A stretch of DNA of 64,000 nucleotides from Nitrosomonas oligotropha (GTDB lineage Bacteria; Pseudomonadota; Gammaproteobacteria; Burkholderiales; Nitrosomonadaceae), in the NCBI RefSeq assembly GCF_009833085.1, contig NZ_QRBZ01000026.1, positions 1 to 64,000 of the forward strand. The letters run 5' to 3'. This document shows, one piece after another, positions 8,700-20,150 of the stretch (the first letter of the stretch is position 1; every line of letters starts with the position of its first letter). The position numbers and the translations under genes were made by a program. The notes under the pieces were generated by a model, which saw only the letters and a program-made list of their open reading frames with translations, did not search any database and was not told the DNA's origin.

Positions 8700-9764
8700 T
8701 TACTTAATAACCGCGTTCAATTCGCCTTTAGCATAGCGATTTGCCATACTTTCCAGGGAAATTGGTTTGATTTTTCCGGCTTGTCCGGCGCAGCCGAAGG
8801 CTTCGAAGCGTGCTTTACAAATATCTTTAGCCGCTGCGGTTGCTTCTTTCAGGAATTTGCGCGGGTCGAAATTGCTTTTGTCTTTTTCCAGGCTACGGCG
8901 GATCGCGCCGGTCATCGCCAGACGGATATCCGTGTCGATATTGACTTTACGCACGCCATACTTGATCCCTTGTTGAATTTCTTCGACCGGAACACCGTAG
9001 GTTTCTTTGATGTCACCGCCGAATTGACGGATGATTTCCAGCCATTCTTGCGGTACTGAGCTGGAGCCGTGCATGACCAAATGCGTGTTGGGGATACGTG
9101 CATGGATTTCCTTGATGCGTTGAATCGCCAGAATATCGCCGGTGGGTTTGCGGGTGAATTTGTACGCGCCGTGCGATGTTCCGATAGCAATCGCCAGTGC
9201 ATCCACGCCGGTTTTGCGCACAAAGTCGGCGGCTTCTTCCGGGTCGGTCAGCAGTTGATCGTGCGATAACACGCCTTCCGCGCCGTGACCGTCTTCGGCT
9301 TCACCCATGCCGGATTCCAGAGATCCCAGGCAACCCAGTTCGCCTTCGACGGAAACACCGACAGAGTGCGCGATGTTAACGACATCGGCTGTGACATTAA
9401 CGTTATATTCGTACGAAGACGGTGTTTTGGCGTCTGCTTGCAACGAGCCGTCCATCATGACGCTTGAGAAACCGCTACGAATCGCATTGACACAAACGGA
9501 AGGAGAAGCACCATGATCCTGATGCATCACAATCGGGATATGCGGATAAGATTCAACAGCTGCTTCAATCAAATGACGTAAAAACGCTTCACCGGCATAT
9601 TTTCTCGCACCGGCGGAACCTTGCATGATGACCGGGCTGTTGCATTCGTCCGCGGCTTGCATGATCGCCTGGATCTGTTCCAGATTGTTGACGTTAAAAG
9701 CGGGCAAGCCGTAACCATTTTCCGCTGCGTGATCGAGTAGTTGTCTTAATGATACGAGTGCCAT
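8700..9764 (-). CDS. fba: Class II fructose-bisphosphate aldolase, Calvin-cycle type
   Basis: Zinc-dependent aldolase of 354 residues. It condenses dihydroxyacetone phosphate with glyceraldehyde-3-phosphate (and, in the Calvin cycle, with erythrose-4-phosphate). The Zn/catalytic segment HQDHG is at 81-85; the further conserved blocks [26 protein letters not shown] and [10 protein letters not shown] are typical of the CbbA-like subtype. It is the last gene of the tkt-gap-pgk-pyk-fba run, which supports a role in carbon fixation as well as gluconeogenesis. In autotroph nomenclature it would be cbbA. Confidence 0.96.
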   Translation of the reverse strand: MALVSLRQLLDHAAENGYGLPAFNVNNLEQIQAIMQAADECNSPVIMQGSAGARKYAGEAFLRHLIEAAVESYPHIPIVMHQDHGASPSVCVNAIRSGFSSVMMDGSLQADAKTPSSYEYNVNVTADVVNIAHSVGVSVEGELGCLGSLESGMGEAEDGHGAEGVLSHDQLLTDPEEAADFVRKTGVDALAIAIGTSHGAYKFTRKPTGDILAIQRIKEIHARIPNTHLVMHGSSSVPQEWLEIIRQFGGDIKETYGVPVEEIQQGIKYGVRKVNIDTDIRLAMTGAIRRSLEKDKSNFDPRKFLKEATAAAKDICKARFEAFGCAGQAGKIKPISLESMANRYAKGELNAVIK

Positions 9765-9819
9765 CTAGATCTCCTTATTGATTATCTTAATAAAATTGTA
9801 TACCAGTATAAGCATATTC

Positions 9820-9903
9820 TTAATGAATACCTTTTGATTCTTTCCACTGCCGTTCGCGTTGCTCCAATGCCAGATTCGCATCCGCAGACAGTTTATTTTG
9901 CAT
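9820..9903 (-). CDS. Possible 27-residue small protein between pyk and fba
   Basis: ATG 9903 lies five bases after an AAGG, overlaps the last codons of pyk by 11 bases and runs 27 codons to TAA. The peptide is highly charged and helical-looking (LALEQREREQW-like composition, read here as LALEQRERQWKESK). No family is recognised. Overlap with pyk and the Shine-Dalgarno spacing favour translation, but a frame this short can occur by chance. It might instead serve only to carry ribosomes across the pyk-fba gap. Confidence 0.3.
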   Translation of the reverse strand: MQNKLSADANLALEQRERQWKESKGIH

Positions 9904-11344
9904 CAATACCTTGTCTTGTTTTCCATTCGCCGACTCTGATGATCTTCATCGTATTGGTGCCACCGGTTTTACCCACCGGCTCGCCGATCGTCATCACCAT
10001 GATATCACCGCTGCGCACCACACCGCGATTGAGTAATTCCTGTTCGGCCAGATTCAGAATTTCTTCCGGATCGTTCAATCCCGCGCCGAATTCCACCGGA
10101 TATACACCTCTGAACAATGTCACCCTTCTGCGCGTTTCTTCATTCGGACTCAGCGCAAAAATAGGGACTTTGGAACTCCGGCGCGACATCAACAACGCGG
10201 TCACACCGCTTTGCGTTAATGCCGCAATGGCACGGATCTGCAAGCCGCTGGCGGTATACATTGTAGCGCGGGCAATGGCTTCCTCTATAGTGGCCGGATT
10301 AATATTCTGCATCCGCCGGTCGGTGTTGACCAGATATTCCTTTTCCGCTTCCAGGCAAACTCTGGCCATCGCTTCGACCGCTTCCACCGGATATTCCCCG
10401 GCAGCGGATTCCGCCGACAGCATGACCGCATCGGTGCCATCCAGCACCGCGTTAGCCACGTCCGACACTTCTGCACGTGTTGGAATCGGATTGGTAATCA
10501 TCGACTCCATCATTTGCGTGGCGGTTACCACAGTTTTATTGTTGGCGCGCGCGGAGCGGATCATTCGTTTTTGCAACGCCGGAACGGCGGCATCGCCGAC
10601 TTCAACCGCCAGATCACCGCGCGCTACCATGATGGCATCCGAGGCTTCGAGAATATCGTCCAAAGCAAGAATGGCCTCGGAGCGTTCGATCTTGGCCATG
10701 ATCATGCCTCTGCCGCCCGCCTCTTGAAATAACGCGCGCGCTTGGCGGATATCGTCGCCTGAGCGGACAAACGATACGGCTAAGTAATCCGCGCCCAGTT
10801 CGGCTGCTGTTTTGATATCTTCCAGATCCTTGCTGGTCAGCGCTGGTGCGCCGAGTCCGCCACCTTTACGGTTAATACCTTTATTATTGGACAGTATTCC
10901 GCCCTGCTCAACCACGCAGAATACTTGATGACCTTTCACATGCGATACACCGAGTACAATCCGGCCATCGTCCAGCATCAGCGTAGCGCCGGTTTCCAGA
11001 TCATTTGGCAATTCCTTATAATCCAGACCGACTCTTTCTTGATTGCCTAATTCACAATTGGCATCCAGAATGAACTGATCACCGACTTCGAGCCTGATCT
11101 TGCCGTGCTCGAATCTGCCGACACGTATTTTCGGCCCTTGCAAATCGGCCAGTACGCCAACTGTAAGACCAGCAGCCCGCGCCAGCGACCGTGTCGTCTC
11201 GGCGAATTCGATATGCTGTTCGCGCGTGCCGTGCGAAAAATTGATCCGGACAACATCAACACCGGCCCGGATTAAACGATCCAAAATTTTTGGATTGTTA
11301 CAGGCGGGACCCAGGGTCGCTACAATTTTTGTTCTTCGGATCAT
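9893..11344 (-). CDS. pyk: Pyruvate kinase
   Basis: Converts phosphoenolpyruvate and ADP to pyruvate and ATP in the cytoplasm. The N-terminal RRTKIVATLGPA, the active-site signature MIMAKIERSEA with its catalytic lysine and glutamate, and the K+/Mg2+-binding MVARGDLAVE are visible. The C-terminal allosteric domain follows from about residue 360, and the total of 483 residues is normal. It begins 15 bases after the pgk stop on the same strand. In an autotroph it links triose phosphates from the Calvin cycle to pyruvate. Confidence 0.96.
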   Translation of the reverse strand: MIRRTKIVATLGPACNNPKILDRLIRAGVDVVRINFSHGTREQHIEFAETTRSLARAAGLTVGVLADLQGPKIRVGRFEHGKIRLEVGDQFILDANCELGNQERVGLDYKELPNDLETGATLMLDDGRIVLGVSHVKGHQVFCVVEQGGILSNNKGINRKGGGLGAPALTSKDLEDIKTAAELGADYLAVSFVRSGDDIRQARALFQEAGGRGMIMAKIERSEAILALDDILEASDAIMVARGDLAVEVGDAAVPALQKRMIRSARANNKTVVTATQMMESMITNPIPTRAEVSDVANAVLDGTDAVMLSAESAAGEYPVEAVEAMARVCLEAEKEYLVNTDRRMQNINPATIEEAIARATMYTASGLQIRAIAALTQSGVTALLMSRRSSKVPIFALSPNEETRRRVTLFRGVYPVEFGAGLNDPEEILNLAEQELLNRGVVRSGDIMVMTIGEPVGKTGGTNTMKIIRVGEWKTRQGIDAK

Positions 11345-11359
11345 GATTTTTCTGGTTGA

Positions 11360-12538
11360 TTATTTGGCACGCGTCTCCAATATTTCTACTGCCGGGAGTT
11401 TTTTACCTTCCAGGAACTCCAGGAATGCGCCACCTGCGGTTGAAATATAGGAAACTTTGTCGTAAATATCGTACTTTTGAATAGCCGCAATGGTATCACC
11501 GCCGCCTGCTAACGTGAAAGCCTTCGTTTCCGCAATTGCACGCGCGATTTTTTCGGTTCCGGCGCCAAATTGATCTAACTCAAACACACCGACCGGGCCG
11601 TTCCATACCACCGTACCGGCTTTCATGATGATATCCACCAGCTCTTGCGCGCTTTTCGGACCGATATCAAAAATCATGTCATCGTCCGCCACAGCGCCGG
11701 CATCTTTCAATACCGCCGGTTCATTGGCATCGAATTTTTTACCGGTCACTACGTCGACCGCGATTGGAATCGAGGCATTGCGTTTCGCCATTTTATCCAT
11801 CAAGGCCTTGGCTGTTGGAACCAAATCATCTTCACACAGTGATTTACCGACATTTTTACCGGTCGCTTTCAGGAAGGTATTGGCAATCCCGCCACCCACA
11901 ACCAGTTGATCGACTTTCTCGGACAATGACTCCAGCACGGTCAGCTTGGTTGAAACTTTTGAGCCGCCGACAATCGCCACCATCGGGCGCGCTGGGCTCA
12001 ACAGCGCTTTGGTCAGCGCATCCAGTTCTTCTGTCAGCAGGATACCGGCGCAAGCCACCGGCGCATATTTAGCGACACCGTGGGTTGAAGCTTCCGCGCG
12101 GTGCGCGGTGCCGAATGCGTCCATGACAAAAACATCGCACAGTTTTGCGTATTTTTGCGCGGTCTCTTCAACATTTTTCTTTTCGCCTTTATTGATGCGG
12201 CAATTTTCCAGCACGACCAGTTCTCCAGCCGCAACATCAAATCCGCCATCAACCCAGTCCTTGATTAAACGCACCGGTTTTCCCAGACGGCTGGCAATAT
12301 TATCAGCCACCGGTTTCAGAGAATTCTCTTCAGTCCACACGCCTTCTTCAGGGCGGCCCAAGTGCGAGGTCACCATGACTTTCGCGCCTTGTTTGATGCA
12401 GTGATTAATGGTCGCCATCGAGGCGGTAATGCGTGCATCCGAGGTCACTTTTCCATCTTTTACAGGGACATTCAGATCAGCGCGAATAAATACACGTTTA
12501 CCTTTAAGGTCAAGGTCAACTAGTTTAATAACGGACAC
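11360..12538 (-). CDS. pgk: Phosphoglycerate kinase
   Basis: Interconverts 3-phosphoglycerate and 1,3-bisphosphoglycerate with ATP, serving both the Calvin cycle and glycolysis. The substrate-binding [10 protein letters not shown] and the C-terminal nucleotide loop GGGDTIAAI are clear. The best start is GTG 12538, with GGAG six bases upstream, giving 392 residues as in most bacterial Pgk proteins. A longer in-frame extension to 12565 would include the ribosome binding site and is rejected. A stem-loop lies in its leader. Confidence 0.96.
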   Translation of the reverse strand: MSVIKLVDLDLKGKRVFIRADLNVPVKDGKVTSDARITASMATINHCIKQGAKVMVTSHLGRPEEGVWTEENSLKPVADNIASRLGKPVRLIKDWVDGGFDVAAGELVVLENCRINKGEKKNVEETAQKYAKLCDVFVMDAFGTAHRAEASTHGVAKYAPVACAGILLTEELDALTKALLSPARPMVAIVGGSKVSTKLTVLESLSEKVDQLVVGGGIANTFLKATGKNVGKSLCEDDLVPTAKALMDKMAKRNASIPIAVDVVTGKKFDANEPAVLKDAGAVADDDMIFDIGPKSAQELVDIIMKAGTVVWNGPVGVFELDQFGAGTEKIARAIAETKAFTLAGGGDTIAAIQKYDIYDKVSYISTAGGAFLEFLEGKKLPAVEILETRAK

Positions 12539-12570
12539 AATAAGCTCCAGAAATGTCTTTAACAAAATAT

Positions 12571-12593
12571 AAAGGATAGCAGCGCTACCCTTT
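12571..12593 (-). promoter_or_regulatory. Stem-loop in the pgk leader
   Basis: AAAGGATAGC and GCTACCCTTT form a ten-pair stem with one mismatch and a three-base loop. On the minus strand it is followed by the U-rich ATATTTTGTT, so it may act as a weak intercistronic terminator or processing site just upstream of pgk. Confidence 0.45.
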
Positions 12594-12621
12594 ATGTCTT
12601 AATAAATTAACTATTTAATCA

Positions 12622-12656
12622 GATAGCAATCAAAACACTCTAGTTTGATTGCTATC
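12622..12656 (-). promoter_or_regulatory. 13-bp perfect stem-loop between gap and pgk
   Basis: GATAGCAATCAAA (12622-12634) and TTTGATTGCTATC (12644-12656) flank a nine-base loop, 14 bases after the gap stop codon. There is no T-run directly after it. Such stems protect upstream message from 3' decay and could raise gap expression relative to pgk. Confidence 0.6.
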
Positions 12657-12669
12657 CGAGCATGTAAAA

Positions 12670-13731
<1,062 letters not shown>

Positions 13732-13747
13732 TTAATCATATATTCGA

Positions 13748-15763
13748 TCAGAGAATGCCTTTCACTGTTTTAACAACATTCTCGACAGTAAAACCAAAAT
13801 GTTTGAATAACACATCCGCAGGCGCTGATTCACCAAAGGTATCCATACCGACTACCGCGCCATCCAGTCCAACATACTTACGCCAGAAATCAGTTACCCC
13901 GGCTTCCACCGCGACGCGTTTGACACCCTTCAGCAAGACACTGTCTTTATAGGATGGTTCCTGACGGTCAAATACATTCGTGCACGGCATGGAAACCACG
14001 CGCACATGAATGCCTTCTTCCGCCAGCGCTTTTTGCGCATTCATGGCCAGTCCCACTTCGGAGCCTGTCGCGATCAAAATTGCTTGCGGCTTGCCATTAC
14101 CGGCTTCGGATAATATATAGCCGCCTTTATCGATCAGCTTAATGGTAGTGGCATCGCGTTTTTGGAATGGCAGATTCTGACGGCTGAATATCAATGTCGA
14201 CGGGCCGTTTTTACGTTCGATGGCACGTGCCCATGACACGGTCGATTCAACCGTATCGCAAGGACGCCATACATCCATGTTAGGGATTAAACGCAAGGTT
14301 GCGGTTTGTTCTACCGGCTGATGCGTCGGACCATCTTCACCCAGACCGATGGAGTCGTGTGTAAAGACAAAAATATTGCGAATTTTCATCAGTGCGGCCA
14401 TACGCAATGCATTACGCGCATATTCGGAGAACATCAGGAAAGTGGCGCCGTAAGGAATCAAGCCGCCGTGCAACGACAAGCCATTCATCATGGCACTCAT
14501 GCCAAATTCGCGCACACCGTAATACACGTAGTTACCGCCGTTTTGCTTGCTGACTCCTTTGGAACCCGACCACAGCGTCAAATTGGATCCGGCCAGATCA
14601 GCGGAACCACCGAGCAATTCAGGCAGAACTGGTGCCAAACCTTCGATCGCATTTTGCGAAGCTTTACGGCTAGCAATGGTTTCCGCTTTTGCGTTAACTT
14701 GATTGATAACGCCGTCGACATGGCTACGCCAGTTCGCAGGTAACTCACCAGCGGTGCGACGATTGAATTCAGCTGCTTCAGCCGGATATTTTTCCGCGTA
14801 TTCGGTAAATTTCTGATTCCATTCCGTTTCCAGTGCTTGCCCTTTCGCTCTTGCGTCCCAGGCACTGTACACTTCTTGCGGAATTTCAAAAGGCGGATGA
14901 TGCCAGCCGATGTGCGGACGAGTAGCGGCGATTTCCGCGTCACCGAGTGCCGCACCGTGCACCGAGTGGGTATTGGCCATATTGGGTGATCCCAGTCCGA
15001 TAACTGTTTTGCAGCAGATCATTGTTGGCTTGTCACTGACTTTTTTAGCGGCTTCAATCGCTGCTTCTATGGCCACCGGGTCGTGCCCGTTGACGTTAGG
15101 CACCACGTGCCAGCCATAAGATTCAAACCGTTTCGGCGTGTCATCGGTAAACCAGCCTTCCACATGACCATCGATGGAAATACCGTTATCATCGTAAAAA
15201 CAAATCAATTTCCCTAAACCTAAGGTACCCGCCAAGGAACAAGCTTCGTGCGAAATGCCTTCCATCAGACAGCCATCGCCCAGGAAAACGTAGGTATGGT
15301 GATCGACAATGTTATAACCGGGACGATTAAATTCTGCGGCGAGTATTTTTTCCGCCAGCGCCATGCCCACGGCGTTGGTAATACCCTGGCCTAACGGGCC
15401 GGTTGTGGTTTCCACACCCGGTGTGTAGCCATATTCCGGATGGCCGGGTGTCTTGGAATGAAATTGCCGGAATTTCTTAATTTCTTCCATCGGCAGATCG
15501 TAGCCGGTCAGATGCAATAAAGCATAAATCAGCATCGATCCATGCCCGTTGGACAGAATGAACCGGTCACGATCAACCCATCCCGGATTGCCAGGATTAT
15601 GACGCAGATGATGAATCCACAGTACTTCAGCGATTTCCGCCATTCCCATCGGCATACCGGGGTGACCGGAATTGGCTTTTTGCACAGCATCCATCGCCAA
15701 TGCACGAATTGCGCTGGTTAAATCCTTAAACACCGGCGCGTCAAAATCCTTGAATGTCCCCAT
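13748..15763 (-). CDS. tkt: Transketolase
   Basis: Thiamine-diphosphate enzyme of about 671 residues that transfers two-carbon ketol units in the Calvin and pentose-phosphate cycles. Visible blocks are [17 protein letters not shown] near the N-terminus, the ThDP/metal segment [30 protein letters not shown] and a C-terminal regulatory-type domain. ATG 15763 is chosen, with GGGAG about nine bases upstream; an in-frame GTG six bases earlier is possible but too close to that site. It is first in the tkt-gap-pgk-pyk-fba run (cbbT in autotroph nomenclature). Confidence 0.96.
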   Translation of the reverse strand: MGTFKDFDAPVFKDLTSAIRALAMDAVQKANSGHPGMPMGMAEIAEVLWIHHLRHNPGNPGWVDRDRFILSNGHGSMLIYALLHLTGYDLPMEEIKKFRQFHSKTPGHPEYGYTPGVETTTGPLGQGITNAVGMALAEKILAAEFNRPGYNIVDHHTYVFLGDGCLMEGISHEACSLAGTLGLGKLICFYDDNGISIDGHVEGWFTDDTPKRFESYGWHVVPNVNGHDPVAIEAAIEAAKKVSDKPTMICCKTVIGLGSPNMANTHSVHGAALGDAEIAATRPHIGWHHPPFEIPQEVYSAWDARAKGQALETEWNQKFTEYAEKYPAEAAEFNRRTAGELPANWRSHVDGVINQVNAKAETIASRKASQNAIEGLAPVLPELLGGSADLAGSNLTLWSGSKGVSKQNGGNYVYYGVREFGMSAMMNGLSLHGGLIPYGATFLMFSEYARNALRMAALMKIRNIFVFTHDSIGLGEDGPTHQPVEQTATLRLIPNMDVWRPCDTVESTVSWARAIERKNGPSTLIFSRQNLPFQKRDATTIKLIDKGGYILSEAGNGKPQAILIATGSEVGLAMNAQKALAEEGIHVRVVSMPCTNVFDRQEPSYKDSVLLKGVKRVAVEAGVTDFWRKYVGLDGAVVGMDTFGESAPADVLFKHFGFTVENVVKTVKGIL

Positions 15764-15862
15764 TAACACTAACTCCCTAATATTTTAAACGAATAGAAAA
15801 GATCGAACTGTGCGCTAATTGAATAGGAACACATCGTATCGGCAAATAAATAAATGCGATAT

Positions 15863-15883
15863 TATCCCCTAAGATAGGGGATA
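15863..15883 (-). terminator. Stem-loop between ntrX and tkt
   Basis: TATCCCCTA and TAGGGGATA form a perfect nine-pair GC-containing stem with the triloop AGA. On the minus strand it lies 68 bases after the ntrX stop and precedes an AT-rich stretch (ATATCGCATTTATTTATTT). It probably ends the ntrYX transcript or lies in the tkt leader. The T-run is interrupted, so termination is only likely. Confidence 0.45.
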
Positions 15884-15951
15884 CGACAACTAGAGACCTT
15901 CATTTTTTGCGCCTAAAACCAATCCGGTAGCAGCGGAATTTCTTTAAAAAA

Positions 15952-17223
15952 TCAGTTGCCCCGTAGTTTAATTCCCAATAATTTTATTTTGCGGTACAGG
16001 TGAGTCCGCTCTAATCCAGCGCGTTCCGCGACTCGCGTCATGTTGCCATTTTCTTGGTCGATCAATCTTTCAAAGTAAGTTTTTTCAAACAAATCGCGCG
16101 CTTCGCGCAGGGAAAGATCGAGAGGAATCTCCGGCGAAACCGATGACGAGGCCGATTCCGGGAAAACCATCGCCTGCTGCACGGCTTCGACCGAAATCTC
16201 ATCAGACGTGCAAGTCAGCGCCAGCGAATGCACCACGCCGGTTAATTGCGTCAGGTTGCCGGGCCAGTCGTAATTGCGCAGGCAATTTAACGCTGCGGTA
16301 CTGAATTGTAACGTGGACGAAGCTTCTCCCGATTCAACGAAACGCGACAAGATTTGACCGGCCAGCTCGGGAATGTCCTCCCGGTGCGCCCGCAATGCCG
16401 GAATACCGATGCTGAGACTGCTCAATATCTCGTATAGCTTGGGATGATAAGCGCCCTGCGCAGTCAACTCCGCCAACGGTTGCGATGTAGCGCAAACCAG
16501 CCGGACGTTATACTTCTCCAACTTACTCAACAATAACAGCAAACCTTTCTGCGCCAGTTTACTGATCTCACCGACATCCTTAAGAAATAACAGCCCGTCA
16601 CGTGCATGCTCCAGCAAATCCAGCGGTGATTCGGCCAATCCCGTCAACGTCTCGGGCTCCACCCACGGTGTACCCGAACGATGCATAAAACGCGCGCAGA
16701 TCTCCGCGCCCGCGCCCGGCTCACCCATCAGCAGCACGGGTGTTTTCAAGTTCACCACTTGTTCCAGCTTTTTTCTCAGATCAAGAATCAAAGCGCCCTT
16801 ACCCAGACTGGCCAGTGACAGTGCCGATTGCTGTTTATTCTGCGCCCCGCGCAAAGCCTTGGTGACCGTGCTCAACAGCTTTTGTAACGGTATCGGCTTT
16901 TCCAGATAACCGAATGCGCCAATGCGGGTGGCCTCCACCGCCGTATCAATCGTGCCGTGTCCGGACATCATAATCACCGGCATCGTCAGCAGGCCATTGC
17001 TCGCCCACTCTTTCAGCAGCGTAATACCATCGGTATCGGGCATCCAGATATCCAGCAGCACCAGATCGGGGCGCGTTTGCGCGCGCCAGACCCGGGCTTG
17101 CTCGGCATTTTCGGCCAACGCCACGCGATATCCTTCATCCCGCAAAATTTCAGACAGCAATTCGCGGATGCCAATTTCGTCATCAACAACCAGTATTGTA
17201 TTGTTCGTTATCATTGATATCAT
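15952..17223 (-). CDS. ntrX: NtrX-like response regulator with degenerate AAA+ domain
   Basis: Partner regulator of NtrY, 423 residues. The receiver domain has acidic residues at 14-15, the phospho-acceptor Asp58 and Lys109. The central domain has the shape of a sigma-54 activator, but its Walker A is GEPGAGAE (167-174), lacking the usual Lys/Thr, and no GAFTGA loop is present. The C-terminus is a Fis-type helix-turn-helix (NMTRVAERAGLERTHLYRKIK). It therefore probably binds DNA but may not hydrolyse ATP or remodel sigma-54 polymerase. The start ATG 17223 has GGAG about ten bases upstream. Confidence 0.88.
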   Translation of the reverse strand: MISMITNNTILVVDDEIGIRELLSEILRDEGYRVALAENAEQARVWRAQTRPDLVLLDIWMPDTDGITLLKEWASNGLLTMPVIMMSGHGTIDTAVEATRIGAFGYLEKPIPLQKLLSTVTKALRGAQNKQQSALSLASLGKGALILDLRKKLEQVVNLKTPVLLMGEPGAGAEICARFMHRSGTPWVEPETLTGLAESPLDLLEHARDGLLFLKDVGEISKLAQKGLLLLLSKLEKYNVRLVCATSQPLAELTAQGAYHPKLYEILSSLSIGIPALRAHREDIPELAGQILSRFVESGEASSTLQFSTAALNCLRNYDWPGNLTQLTGVVHSLALTCTSDEISVEAVQQAMVFPESASSSVSPEIPLDLSLREARDLFEKTYFERLIDQENGNMTRVAERAGLERTHLYRKIKLLGIKLRGN

Positions 17224-17366
17224 TGAGTGTTATCTCCACTACTGAAATCTAATCAGCTTAGCCACAACTGTCAAATTTCACGATCATTATGGATTCCAAG
17301 TTTTTTGATTGACGGATATCTTGCCAGGAAAAATTCATTCCTCTGTTCTGCATCACCGATTGTTCT

Positions 17367-19544
17367 CTAATGAACCGCCAGCCGGTTATCGTGGGTGGAT
17401 GCGCTTTTCTCCACCGCTGGCAGGATAATTGAAATTTGCGCGCCCTGCGGTTTAATATTTTCGATATGGATAATCCCTTCATGTTCTTCAACAATTTTCT
17501 TCACAATCGGCAATCCCAATCCGGTTCCCTTGGCCTTGGTGGTGACATAAGGCTCAAAAACCCTCGCTCTGATCTCATCCGAAAAACCGCAACCGTTATC
17601 ACGCACACTGAGTTGCACTCCGCCATGCACTTTTTCGGTTTTTACCTCGATCACGGGTTGCGGCGTATCAATCAGCGCGTCTTGCGCATTTTGCAGCAAA
17701 TTATGCAGCACTTGGCGCAATTGCGCCGAATCGCCTTTGATCAGCGGCAAATCATCCGCCAATAGCTGCTGGATTTGCACATGCTTGCTATTCTCAGCCG
17801 CCATATTCGCGGTTTCATAAAGCGACAATACCTCGCGCACCAGCCGGTTAAAATCGAGTTGATGCAATTGCAGCTCAGGCACGCGCGCATACTGATTAAA
17901 TTCATTCACCATCCGCTTCAGGGCTTCCACCTGATTGACAATGGTTTCGGTAGAACGCCGCAATATCTTGGCATCTTCTTCATTGAGCTTATTGATCAAT
18001 TTGTGCTGCACGCGCTCGGCGGACAGTTGAATCGGTGTAAGCGGATTTTTAATTTCGTGCGCCAGCCGGCGTGCAACCTCACCCCAGGCAACCGCGCGCT
18101 GCACTTGCAATAGATTGGTGATGTCATCAAAAACCACCACACCGCCACCACCGGATATCTTGGGCAAGCGTGTCCCTCGCAGCAACAAGACCTGATTACG
18201 GCCATCTTCCGAACGCGTCAATTGGCGCTGCCAAACACCGGTTTCCCCGGAATTAAATCCCGCTTTGATCTCGACAATCAAGGTATCCAGTTGCGGTTCA
18301 TTGCTCACACAGCCTTCGATAATCGATCCGTCCAAACTGATCAGCGGTATTTGCAGGATCTGCTCGGCGCTGCGATTGGCCTTGGATAATACCAATTGAT
18401 CGTCGAATACCAGCACGCCCGATGACAAATTCGCCAGAATACTTTCCAAGTGCGCGCGCGCGCTCTCGACCGCCTGCTGATTATGCAGCGCCGCTGCGCG
18501 GGCTTCCTCCAATTGTTGTGTCATCAAGTTGAAGGACTCCGTCAACACACCCAATTCGTCACTACTTTGCACCAGGTGTCTGCGGCTGTAGTCGCCTTGC
18601 GCAATCGCCCGCGTGCCTTCCGCCAGCATGCCCAGCGGCGCGCTCAGTTTTTCACTGAGCAATGAAGCCGTGGCCAATGCCGAAAACAACGATAACAACA
18701 AAGCCAGCGTCAAGGTAACGCTATACAGCCGGGTCAATCCGTGACGCGACAAGGAAAGTTCCTGGTAATCCTGATAACCCGCTTGCACCCGTTCGGCGTC
18801 TTTTGCCAATTGCAGTGGAACCGGCTGCAGCAACTGAAGCATCCGGATATCCTCTTTCAAGCTCAGCACATTAACCGGAGCGACCACACGCAAATACAAA
18901 CCTTTACCGGCAATCGACTCAATCGCGCCATACGCTTTCTGCATCCGGATATAGCGCATGACGACGGCATTCGGCATCCCAGGAAATAACGCCAGATTAC
19001 TCTCGCTGGAAAAAGCAATGACTTTGCCATCCTGATTAAACAAAGTCGCTTCTTCCACCTGCGATTGCAGCAGTAATTCATTCAGCACCAACAAAGGCGG
19101 ATTGGCCGGATCGGACAATACTAACGCCGTCGACTGCGCTTTGCGCTGCAACTCCTCCAGCAGATTATCCAGCATGGTATGGCCCAGATTCAAGCCGCCC
19201 TCCAGGGCTCGATCCACTTTAACGTCAAACCAGGACTCGATACTCTTCTCAAGAAACTGAACGGACACGGCATACACCAAAACACCGGGAAGTGTCGCCA
19301 TCATGGAAAAAACCAGCATCAACCGTAACGCCAGCCGGGATCCGAAAACACCCGATTTGAGGCGGCGTCTGAACCGCCACAGCAGAAATCCCAGGATCGC
19401 CATGAGAAAGATCACAAAGGCGATATTGATGCCCAGCAATAAGCGGTACTTCCGTTCAAAAAACTCGGTATTGGCGCCCGCGGTAGCCAGCAGAAAGAGC
19501 ATCACAGCCCCCACACCGGCACCCACAATGAGCACGTATTTCAT
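17367..19544 (-). CDS. ntrY: NtrY-like membrane sensor histidine kinase
   Basis: Membrane kinase of 725 residues. Two N-terminal membrane helices and a third hydrophobic segment precede a periplasmic region of about 170 residues; a further helix leads to a HAMP domain (SEKLSAPLGMLAEGTRAIAQGDY), a PAS-like domain, the phospho-accepting H-box RRLAHEIKNPLTP, and an ATPase domain with NALQNAQ-like N-box (NLLQNAQDAL), DNGCGF and TKAKGTGLGLPI. NtrY/NtrX pairs are linked to nitrogen, redox and envelope responses in proteobacteria. ATG 19544 overlaps the stop of the DUF4390 gene by one base (TGATG). Confidence 0.92.
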   Translation of the reverse strand: MKYVLIVGAGVGAVMLFLLATAGANTEFFERKYRLLLGINIAFVIFLMAILGFLLWRFRRRLKSGVFGSRLALRLMLVFSMMATLPGVLVYAVSVQFLEKSIESWFDVKVDRALEGGLNLGHTMLDNLLEELQRKAQSTALVLSDPANPPLLVLNELLLQSQVEEATLFNQDGKVIAFSSESNLALFPGMPNAVVMRYIRMQKAYGAIESIAGKGLYLRVVAPVNVLSLKEDIRMLQLLQPVPLQLAKDAERVQAGYQDYQELSLSRHGLTRLYSVTLTLALLLSLFSALATASLLSEKLSAPLGMLAEGTRAIAQGDYSRRHLVQSSDELGVLTESFNLMTQQLEEARAAALHNQQAVESARAHLESILANLSSGVLVFDDQLVLSKANRSAEQILQIPLISLDGSIIEGCVSNEPQLDTLIVEIKAGFNSGETGVWQRQLTRSEDGRNQVLLLRGTRLPKISGGGGVVVFDDITNLLQVQRAVAWGEVARRLAHEIKNPLTPIQLSAERVQHKLINKLNEEDAKILRRSTETIVNQVEALKRMVNEFNQYARVPELQLHQLDFNRLVREVLSLYETANMAAENSKHVQIQQLLADDLPLIKGDSAQLRQVLHNLLQNAQDALIDTPQPVIEVKTEKVHGGVQLSVRDNGCGFSDEIRARVFEPYVTTKAKGTGLGLPIVKKIVEEHEGIIHIENIKPQGAQISIILPAVEKSASTHDNRLAVH

Positions 19545-20143
19545 CAATGACCTTTAATCTGCGCCGGTTCCCCGGGTACTGGCAGCTTCAGGTGCCATTC
19601 CAGTTTATCCGAACTCAAATTCCACTGGCTGGAACCCAATGTTTCAACTTGGAACGGCTTTGGCATCCGCGTCAGATCGAGCCAGACTCGCAACGACGCC
19701 ACATAATCGGCGTCCGGTTTTAATCCGGCTTTAGCCGTCAGGGGCAGATCGCGTATCCGCCCCAATGCCTGCAATGCTTCGTTTAATGAAGAATAACTTT
19801 GTGAGAACACCGGATGATTCAGGTGATATTGCCGTGTTAGCGCATAATAGCGCAAGCCGACCACAAACTTACTGCGCGCCACTTCCTCATTCAGCTTATA
19901 CCAGCGCGCATCCAGCAAGCCGAATTTAGTGACGAAATACAGCACGATACCTTTTTCCAGCGCCTGCTCCAGAGTCTCGTTCAGCGTAATCTCGGAATCC
20001 ATGCTGATGGTATAACCTTGCTCGGTTGCCGCCAGACTGACAGACTTAATCCGGATACCTTCCGCCTGCACAACAGACATGGGCAATAACAAAATCAGTA
20101 ACAAAAGTACAAGATTGAGGGAGGGTCGCTTTATTTGGCGCAC
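19544..20143 (-). CDS. DUF4390 domain-containing exported protein
   Basis: A protein of about 199 residues with a signal peptide (NLVLLLLILLLPMSVVQA), then a compact domain of unknown function. The likely start is GTG 20143, eight bases past the rsmB stop. Longer in-frame starts would read back through rsmB and remove the signal peptide from the N-terminus. Betaproteobacteria commonly keep this gene between rsmB and ntrY, so it may influence the signal that NtrY senses in the periplasm. That is an inference from context only. Confidence 0.85.
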   Translation of the reverse strand: MRQIKRPSLNLVLLLLILLLPMSVVQAEGIRIKSVSLAATEQGYTISMDSEITLNETLEQALEKGIVLYFVTKFGLLDARWYKLNEEVARSKFVVGLRYYALTRQYHLNHPVFSQSYSSLNEALQALGRIRDLPLTAKAGLKPDADYVASLRVWLDLTRMPKPFQVETLGSSQWNLSSDKLEWHLKLPVPGEPAQIKGH

Positions 20144-20150
20144 TTGCGGA

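Noticed and set aside
9834-10727. 297-codon plus-strand frame opposite pyk
   Set aside because: pyk is unambiguous on the other strand, and the frame shows no family features.
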